Below are positions 59,573 through 64,000 of a stretch of 64,000 nt of DNA, piece after piece; within the stretch, counting starts at the first letter, position 1, and each line of letters begins with the position of its first letter. The DNA comes from Roseburia sp. GTDB taxonomy: Bacteria > Bacillota > Clostridia > Oscillospirales > Ruminococcaceae. Location: positions 1 through 64,000 of the forward strand of contig JAMPCH010000002.1 of the NCBI GenBank assembly GCA_023666265.1, given 5' to 3'. A model generated the notes under the pieces. The model was not told the origin of the DNA and made no database searches. It was given only the letters and a program-made list of their open reading frames with translations. A program made the translations under genes and the position numbers.

Positions 59573-60446
59573 AGCCGTATTCCTCCATTTCATAGATAAA
59601 GATCTCATCGAGCGAGAGCGGGACGAGATCGAGCATTTTAGGATTGCGCTTCTCGAGCGCGGCGCGGATCTCGTCCTCCGTCCCCCGGACGATCAGGTGG
59701 ACGACGCTCGCCGCCGTCTCAAAATGTAAAATATCGAGCTCGGGGAAATCCTCTTTTGTACAGGGCGCGCCAAACGCGGTCTGGACCTTACGGACGTCGC
59801 CCGTCACGCTGTCGAGCTCGCGACAAAAGACGATCTTACCCCGATGAAGGAGGGCGGCGGTGTCGCAAAATTCCTGAACCTCGCTCAAATTGTGGGAGGA
59901 GAGGATCAGCGTCGCGCCCCGATCGATCATCGCGTCGATCATCATATTTTTGACCACGATCCTCATCGTCGGATCGAGCCCGTCAAACGCCTCGTCGAGA
60001 AAGACGTATTTCGTCCCACTCGCCAAGGCACAAATCACGACCGCCTGACGCTTCATCCCCTTGGAAAAAGTCGAGAGCCTTTGATCGAGCGGGAGGTCAA
60101 GGACGGAATGGAGCTTATCAAACCGCTCGTCCGAGAAGGATCGATAAAAGCGCTTATAATAATTTTTGAGCGCGGCTAACGTATAGTCGGAGAATTGGAT
60201 CGTCTCGTCGCTCACGAAGCAAAGACGCTCTTTGACCTCGACGTTATCATAGACCGCGCTCCCGTCGATCTTAACGCTCCCGCCGTGGGGGCGATAGATC
60301 CCCGAGAGGACGCGTAAGAGCGTCGACTTCCCCGCCCCGTTTGAGCCGAGGAGACCAAACGCCCGCCCGTCCGGGATCGTGAGGCTTACCCCGTCGAGCG
60401 CGGGCGACCCATTAAATCTCATCGTGAGATCGTTTAGTTCTATCAT
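59553..60446 (-). CDS. ABC transporter ATPase, YtrB-like
   Basis: 297 residues. Walker A GLLGSNGAGKSTLLRVLSG, signature in LSTFSKGMKRQAVVICALA, Walker B YVFLDEAFDGLDPTMRIV and ILSSHNLSEVQ. It follows the GntR regulator by 22 bases and overlaps the permease gene. Exporter type, substrate unknown. Confidence 0.94.
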   Translation of the reverse strand: MIELNDLTMRFNGSPALDGVSLTIPDGRAFGLLGSNGAGKSTLLRVLSGIYRPHGGSVKIDGSAVYDNVEVKERLCFVSDETIQFSDYTLAALKNYYKRFYRSFSDERFDKLHSVLDLPLDQRLSTFSKGMKRQAVVICALASGTKYVFLDEAFDGLDPTMRIVVKNMMIDAMIDRGATLILSSHNLSEVQEFCDTAALLHRGKIVFCRELDSVTGDVRKVQTAFGAPCTKEDFPELDILHFETAASVVHLIVRGTEDEIRAALEKRNPKMLDLVPLSLDEIFIYEMEEYGYDANKL

Positions 60447-60468
60447 AGAAACAACTTCCTTTCGTTTT

Positions 60469-60834
60469 TTATTTGAAGGCGGCTAAGCGCTCGACCATAG
60501 CGACGATCTCCTCCTTCGCGATCCCGGCGCTCAGTGCTTCGTCGATCCGCGCGCTCAGGTCGGAAAAGATCTTTTCGCGAATGATCGCGGCGGTCGTCTC
60601 CGACTTGGCGACATAGCTCCCCTTGGCGGGGATCGAATAGATCAGCCCACGCCCCTCGAGGGCGGCGTAAGCCTTTTGGACGGTATTGGGATTGATCCCG
60701 AGCGACTTGGCGACCTCGCGAACGGCGGGGAGCTTTTCGCCCTCGGAGAGCGTCCCGTTCGCGATCAGCTCGGTGATCCGCGTACAGAGCTGTTCATAGA
60801 TCGGCGCTCCGCCCTCCATTTTCATAACAAACAA
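60469..60834 (-). CDS. GntR-family regulator, YtrA type
   Basis: 121 residues. An N-terminal winged helix (IYEQLCTRITELIANGTLSEGEKLPAVREVAKSLGINPNTVQKAYAALEGRGLIYSIPAKGSYV) and a short dimerisation tail, as in YtrA repressors. TTG start (60834) 6 bases after GGGAGGG. It is the first gene of the exporter operon and probably represses it through the palindrome at 60947-60969. Confidence 0.92.
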   Translation of the reverse strand: MFVMKMEGGAPIYEQLCTRITELIANGTLSEGEKLPAVREVAKSLGINPNTVQKAYAALEGRGLIYSIPAKGSYVAKSETTAAIIREKIFSDLSARIDEALSAGIAKEEIVAMVERLAAFK

Positions 60835-60875
60835 GATGATCCCTCCCTTCTTGTCATAGCTGTGTTGATATATTT

Positions 60876-60969
60876 AATACAGGCGCGGTAGACCGCGACC
60901 TCCCGCTCCTGTTCCGGGAGCGCGGAACGAGGTCGGCTTGTCGCAACTGTATTAAATCGTTTAGTACAG
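60876..60969. promoter_or_regulatory. Operator and structured leader of the exporter operon
   Basis: CTGTATTAAA-TCG-TTTAGTACAG (60947-60969) is a dyad with 9 of 10 arm positions paired, just downstream of the -10 box; an ATTTAATACAG half-site lies at 60876-60886. Between them GCGGT/ACCGC, CGACCTC/GAGGTCG and CGCTCC/GGGAGCG hairpins are seen. The dyad is the likely YtrA-type binding site. Confidence 0.7.
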
Positions 60970-60973
60970 TTGT

Positions 60974-61002
60974 AGTATAACATATTTTGGGAACGTTGTC
61001 AA
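60974..61002 (-). promoter_or_regulatory. Promoter of the exporter operon
   Basis: Minus strand -35 TTGACA (60997-61002), 17 bp, -10 TATACT (60974-60979). Confidence 0.85.
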
Positions 61003-61109
61003 GGGGTGGGAGGAAATTTTTTGGGGGAGTGGGATGACGAGCGACCATGCGCGATATTACCTTAAATGTGCGCTTCTTTTTTGGGGAAGGCGCGGAGATA
61101 CGATGGTTT

Positions 61110-61467
61110 TCATTCCACACCTTCTATGTTAAAAAATTGCAATCGTTTTACCGTGACCGTGTTTATGATCAGTCCCGCCGCGATCGCCGCCGCGAAATAG
61201 GCGTAAGAACACCAGATCGGGAAGATCTCGCTGCTCAAAATCTCCTCATAATGTAACCAAACGATCGTATTCGCCATCGGAAACGCCCACATGGAGGGTG
61301 ATCTGAGCGAACAGGTCATCACGCCCGCCGCAACGACGAACACCGCCGCAAACAGCCCGAACGACGAAATGTGGTTCAGCTTGAAAAAATAAATAATGAG
61401 CGAGAGTGTAAACAGGTACATTGCCATCAGCGCGAGCATTTGCAGAATCGCGGAAATAAACTGATTT
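61110..61467 (-). pseudogene. Membrane protein gene body cut off from its start by an IS element
   Basis: From the IS edge at 61467 the frame reads NQFISAILQMLALMAMYLF and goes on for about 118 residues with four helices (LSLIIYFF, FGLFAAVFVVAAGVM, YAYFAAAIAAGLII). The internal ATG at 61439 has no ribosome binding site. On the far side of the IS, AAAGGAGG and an ATG (62280-62282) point the same way and are followed by only three host bases, so they are probably the original start. Function unknown. Confidence 0.65.
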
Positions 61468-62276
61468 TGTCAATATAGTTTGACACAATTTTCTCAAAGA
61501 GTTCGAGATTTTTGTGGAATCGCGCAATATTCACAGAGCGAAGCTAAGTGGCTATTGTGCAGTGCCGGACACACTACCGTCAAGTCACGCGGTGGATCTT
61601 AATGCTGCGTAGTAGCGGCGACGCTTTTCGGCGGGCGGTATCCCGCCAATCGCCGAGCAAATTCGCCGATCGTTCCAGTAACTCATGAAGCAGCGCCGGA
61701 CAAGGTTTTTCAGCTCATCGACCGTAAAATTTTCAGATTTGCGTCCGCGCAAATAGAACAGCTCTTCCTTTATCCGCGCCCACATGCTTTCGCAACGGGC
61801 GTTATCATGGCATTTCCCACCGGCGCTGTTCATGCTTTGGCCTATTCCGAAACCCGCGATCGAACGGCGATATTTTTCGCTTATGTACTGACTTCCGCGA
61901 TCCGAGTGGAGAATCGCACCGCGTATTTTCCCAAAGCTTTGGCACGCACTTTCTACGGTTTGGACGCATAGCTCGGCTCGCATATGATCCGCCGGCGAGA
62001 TCCCTTCCACAAATAAATCGTAACAGTCAAAAATCGTCGAAACGTACAATTTTCCGTTCTTCGCGGGCGCCTCTGTGAAGTCCGTGACGCATTTTTCGCA
62101 GAGCCTTTCTGCCGTGAAATCACGCTTTAACAGATCGTCCGATTTTTGCGATTCTCGGTCGGATTTTGTTATTCCGTGAGCCTTATATTGTTTTACTGTT
62201 CCTGTTTTTGATCAAATCCTTTCCGATTTTATTATTGCTTGTTTGTGGCGGTTGTGTCAAGTTTTATTGTACGACA
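61468..62276 (-). mobile_element. IS3-family element, internally deleted remnant
   Basis: Ends begin TGTC and reach TTGACACAA at both sides (61480-61488 and, inverted, 62252-62260). Inside is only the C-terminal two thirds of an orfB transposase; orfA and the orfB start are missing. About 810 bp, so it cannot move by itself. A target duplication was not clear. Confidence 0.8.
61585..62215 (-). pseudogene. IS3-family transposase orfB fragment
   Basis: The frame opens near 62215 and gives about 210 residues: KQYKAHGITKSDRE, KSDDLLKRDFTAERLCEKCV, TDFTEAPAKNGKLYVSTIFD (first catalytic Asp), ILHSDRGSQYISEKY (second Asp) and GKCHDNARCESMWARIKEEL (catalytic Glu). The integrase core is complete but the N-terminal part is gone and no start is seen; only a later ATG at 62049 exists. 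Confidence 0.85.
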
Positions 62277-62327
62277 TCACATAGAAAAAACCTCCTTTGG
62301 GTTGTCATAGAGCTTGGAAATTTGCTA

Positions 62328-62355
62328 TTGACTTTGCTCGAAAATATGGTATAAT
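62328..62355 (+). promoter_or_regulatory. Promoter of the P-loop kinase gene
   Basis: -35 TTGACT (62328-62333), 16 bp, -10 TATAAT (62350-62355). Confidence 0.75.
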
Positions 62356-62406
62356 TAAAATATCAACAAAGGGATAAATCGGTATTAAGAGAGGTGGCTT
62401 ATAGGA

Positions 62407-62967
62407 ATGAACAAACTCATTTTGATTGCAGGCGCATCGGCAACAGGAAAATCAAGATATGCCAAACATCTCGTTAATTCTTTGAAACTTCCTGTCATAA
62501 GCAAGGATTCAATAAAAGAAGTTATGCATGACGGATTACATTTCAATGCTGATACAGTTGAGCAAACACAATATTATGGTGCATGTGCATATAAGCTATT
62601 ATTTCATTTTGCGGAATGCCTGATGAAAAGTGGAGTGGACTTTTGTTTGGAGAGCAACTTTACAAATCAGGGAAAAGATATAATACTTTCACTCTCAGAG
62701 AAATATAATTATGAATCTATGACTATATTTTTGAATGCCCCGTTGGAACTTCTGCATCAAAGATTTATTAATAGGGAAAAGACGGAAGAACGTCATATAG
62801 GGCTAAGTCATGGCGTTTACAATGATCTTGAAACATATAGGAAAGTTGCCATACATCAGACAGAATTTGATTTGGGCGATAAACGGCTCGAAATTGATGT
62901 ATCTGATTGGAATAAAGTGGATTATGGAAATATTGATTCAAAAATAAAAGAGTTTATAAAGCAATAG
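62407..62967 (+). CDS. P-loop kinase, AAA_33/zeta-toxin-like
   Basis: 186 residues. Walker A LILIAGASATGKSRYAKHL, then ISKDSIKEVMHDGLHFN, the acidic DFCLESNFTNQG, and IFLNAPLELLHQRFINREKTEERH with the lid arginines. This is the AAA_33 group, which includes polynucleotide and antibiotic kinases and zeta toxins; the substrate is unknown. The gene is far more AT-rich than its neighbours and lies beside an IS remnant, so it was probably acquired. No antitoxin gene is next to it. Confidence 0.8.
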   Translation: MNKLILIAGASATGKSRYAKHLVNSLKLPVISKDSIKEVMHDGLHFNADTVEQTQYYGACAYKLLFHFAECLMKSGVDFCLESNFTNQGKDIILSLSEKYNYESMTIFLNAPLELLHQRFINREKTEERHIGLSHGVYNDLETYRKVAIHQTEFDLGDKRLEIDVSDWNKVDYGNIDSKIKEFIKQ

Positions 62968-63042
62968 AGCATTTGTGCTGAAACATGATATCATGAGCCA
63001 AGCAAATTCTATTTTATCGCGCAACTAATATAACACAAGTAT

Positions 63043-63080
63043 CCCTTGCAAAGCCTAAAGCCTTGCAAGGGATTTTGTAT
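63043..63080 (+). terminator. Terminator after the kinase gene
   Basis: CCCTTGCAA (63043-63051) pairs with TTGCAAGGG (63063-63071), followed by ATTTTGTATT. It also faces the minus-strand gene ending at 63080. Confidence 0.65.
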
Positions 63081-63208
63081 TACCGCCGTTTGTGTTTCGG
63101 CGGAGCGGGTTTGTCGCGGTCATCGGGCTTGAATACACGTTCGGCAAGCCGACCGTAAATAAAATATCCGCCAAAAAGAATTGCAAGAGCGCAAAGAAGG
63201 GTTATCAT
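63080..63208 (-). CDS. 42-residue membrane protein resembling the CstA N-terminus
   Basis: MITLLCALAILFGGYFIYG followed by RLAERVFKPDDRDKPAPP and KHKRR. GYF.YG....VF.PDDR..PA is the start of carbon starvation protein CstA, but the frame ends after one helix and a terminator follows, so the rest of CstA is absent. The ATG overlaps the stop of the lipoprotein gene by one base (TAATG). It may be a true small protein or a relic. Confidence 0.55.
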   Translation of the reverse strand: MITLLCALAILFGGYFIYGRLAERVFKPDDRDKPAPPKHKRR

Positions 63209-63909
63209 TAATTCGTGATCCTGCTCAAAAACTCGCTCGTAGTCTCGGTGAATTCCACCGTTACCTCCGCGCCGCTTTCCACGATAAATTCCGTAAGCCC
63301 GTATTCCGTGCCGTTGTCCGCCCAATCGTAGGTGTAGCCGAGCCTTGTCCACGGAAACTCGCCGTAATAATACGACCAAAGAATATTCTCGTCGAACCAC
63401 GCCTTAAATTCCTCGTCGACATTCTCACCGAGAGCGGTCGTCATATTTCCCACCGTCGGGTCGTTTTGATAGGCGGGGCGTTTTACGTTCTCGGGACTTA
63501 CCCAAAAGCCCGTTACGGTGGAATGTTCGGAATCGGGCGCAAACGCGATAAGCTGTTTCAGCCGCATTTCGGGGTCGTCGGCTTTGCTCAGCTCGTCGCC
63601 GTAAGACGCGATCTCTTTATCGGTGAATGTCCATACGGGTCCCCACGTAACGGTGACGTTCTCTCCCTCGGGATAACTGTCGGGGTAGTTATGCCACGTT
63701 AGCAGTAGCACCTTTCCGTCCCGCCACGTTGTCATTTCATCTCTTTCGACGAGCGATACCAGCGGCAGTATCTCGTCCTCGTCGGCGAACGCCGCGTCTC
63801 TTACCGCCGATTCATAGAGAGCGTTTACATCCCGCGTCTCATTTCGACAGCCCGATAACGCCGTCAAGATCACACAAATCCCCAAAAAAGTTTTTATGAT
63901 TTTTTTCAT
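63208..63909 (-). CDS. Lipoprotein of unknown function
   Basis: 233 residues. Signal peptide with lipobox ILTALSGC (Cys21). The mature part is acidic and rich in Trp and Tyr (TWHNYPDSYPEGENVTVTWG, ENILWSYYYGEFPWTRLGYT). It ends with VTVEFTETTSEFLSRITN. CGGAGGT precedes the ATG. It lies 3 bases after the partial gene upstream and is coupled to the small CstA-like gene downstream. I do not recognise a family. Confidence 0.8.
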   Translation of the reverse strand: MKKIIKTFLGICVILTALSGCRNETRDVNALYESAVRDAAFADEDEILPLVSLVERDEMTTWRDGKVLLLTWHNYPDSYPEGENVTVTWGPVWTFTDKEIASYGDELSKADDPEMRLKQLIAFAPDSEHSTVTGFWVSPENVKRPAYQNDPTVGNMTTALGENVDEEFKAWFDENILWSYYYGEFPWTRLGYTYDWADNGTEYGLTEFIVESGAEVTVEFTETTSEFLSRITN

Positions 63910-63912
63910 GCT

Positions 63913-64000
63913 TTACCTCCGTATCGTCAGGACAAGAGTATTCTTGTTCTTGTCATATTTGTGAATGATCGTGCTTATAGCGCCTTTGATCGTGATCGCG
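63913..64000 (-). CDS. C-terminal end of an unidentified gene (partial)
   Basis: The frame ending at TAA (63913-63915) reads AITIKGAISTIIHKYDKNKN then TLVLTIRR. It is open to the window edge and its stop is 3 bases before the next start, so it is probably the end of an operon gene. Too short to identify. Confidence 0.6.
   Translation of the reverse strand, partial: AITIKGAISTIIHKYDKNKNTLVLTIRR

Noticed and set aside
63181..63702. 173-codon plus-strand ORF
   Set aside because: Antisense to the lipoprotein gene, which has a signal peptide, lipobox and ribosome binding site; the plus ORF has no recognisable features.

Overview
The window comes from a high-GC Gram-positive-type bacterium, most likely an uncultured gut member of the Clostridia (Oscillospirales/Ruminococcaceae-like). 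This is inferred from gene content, not from a marker gene search: sepF, divIVA, ylmH and yggS in one block, glgC with glgD, a split transketolase, ylbF, a bile salt hydrolase, BspA-like surface protein and DUF6591/DUF4179-type proteins. Ribosome binding sites are AGGAGG-like. Many promoters are textbook sigma-A sites with exactly 17 bp spacers. Most genes lie on the minus strand and no rRNA or tRNA gene was seen.

Layout. 1-1358: 3' part of a BspA-like surface protein (cut by the window edge) behind a riboswitch-like leader with its own promoter and terminator hairpin. 1518-7382: a five-gene polyamine operon (speD, speA-type decarboxylase, speE, carboxy(nor)spermidine synthase and decarboxylase), read from right to left, with a 340 nt structured leader that ends in an intrinsic terminator. 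7505-14040: FAD oxidoreductase, YjfB-like peptide, ECF sigma factor with DUF4179-type anti-sigma partner, small membrane protein, Trk potassium uptake (trkA, trkH). 14127-17253: a small cluster of secreted and membrane proteins divergent from an XRE repressor, with twin palindromic operators between them. 17503-37393: a long minus-strand housekeeping block (split transketolase, HAD phosphatase, rluD, lspA, ileS, divIVA, ylmH, sepF, yggS, HlyD-like protein, hfq, miaA, peptidase C15-like protein, mutL, mutS, ylbF, miaB). 37462-46138: small membrane protein, pnp and rpsO, corA with an upstream ORF, an RlmL-type methyltransferase and a class A penicillin-binding protein.

46282-64000 is more accessory. 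It holds a secreted protein split by one in-frame amber codon, an XRE regulator followed by a bile salt hydrolase, the glgB-glgC-glgD glycogen operon, and a plus-strand operon of a TM1266-type regulator with a three-part ABC importer. It continues with a GntR/YtrA-regulated ABC exporter operon, an IS3-family remnant that has broken a membrane protein gene just after its start codon, a low-GC P-loop kinase of foreign appearance, and a lipoprotein with a 42-residue CstA-like mini-protein.

Several non-coding signals are unexplained by the genes. Two leaders look like transcription-attenuation devices (1110-1358 and 7009-7382). The corA leader carries an upstream ORF with an Asp-Pro near its start. 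Two ~160 bp palindromic repeats 26 kb apart keep their stems by compensatory changes (17286-17445, 43381-43545). A 232 bp MITE-like palindrome precedes divIVA, and the 10-mer TTGGGGAAGG is strongly over-represented. No complete defence system, prophage or CRISPR array was found.
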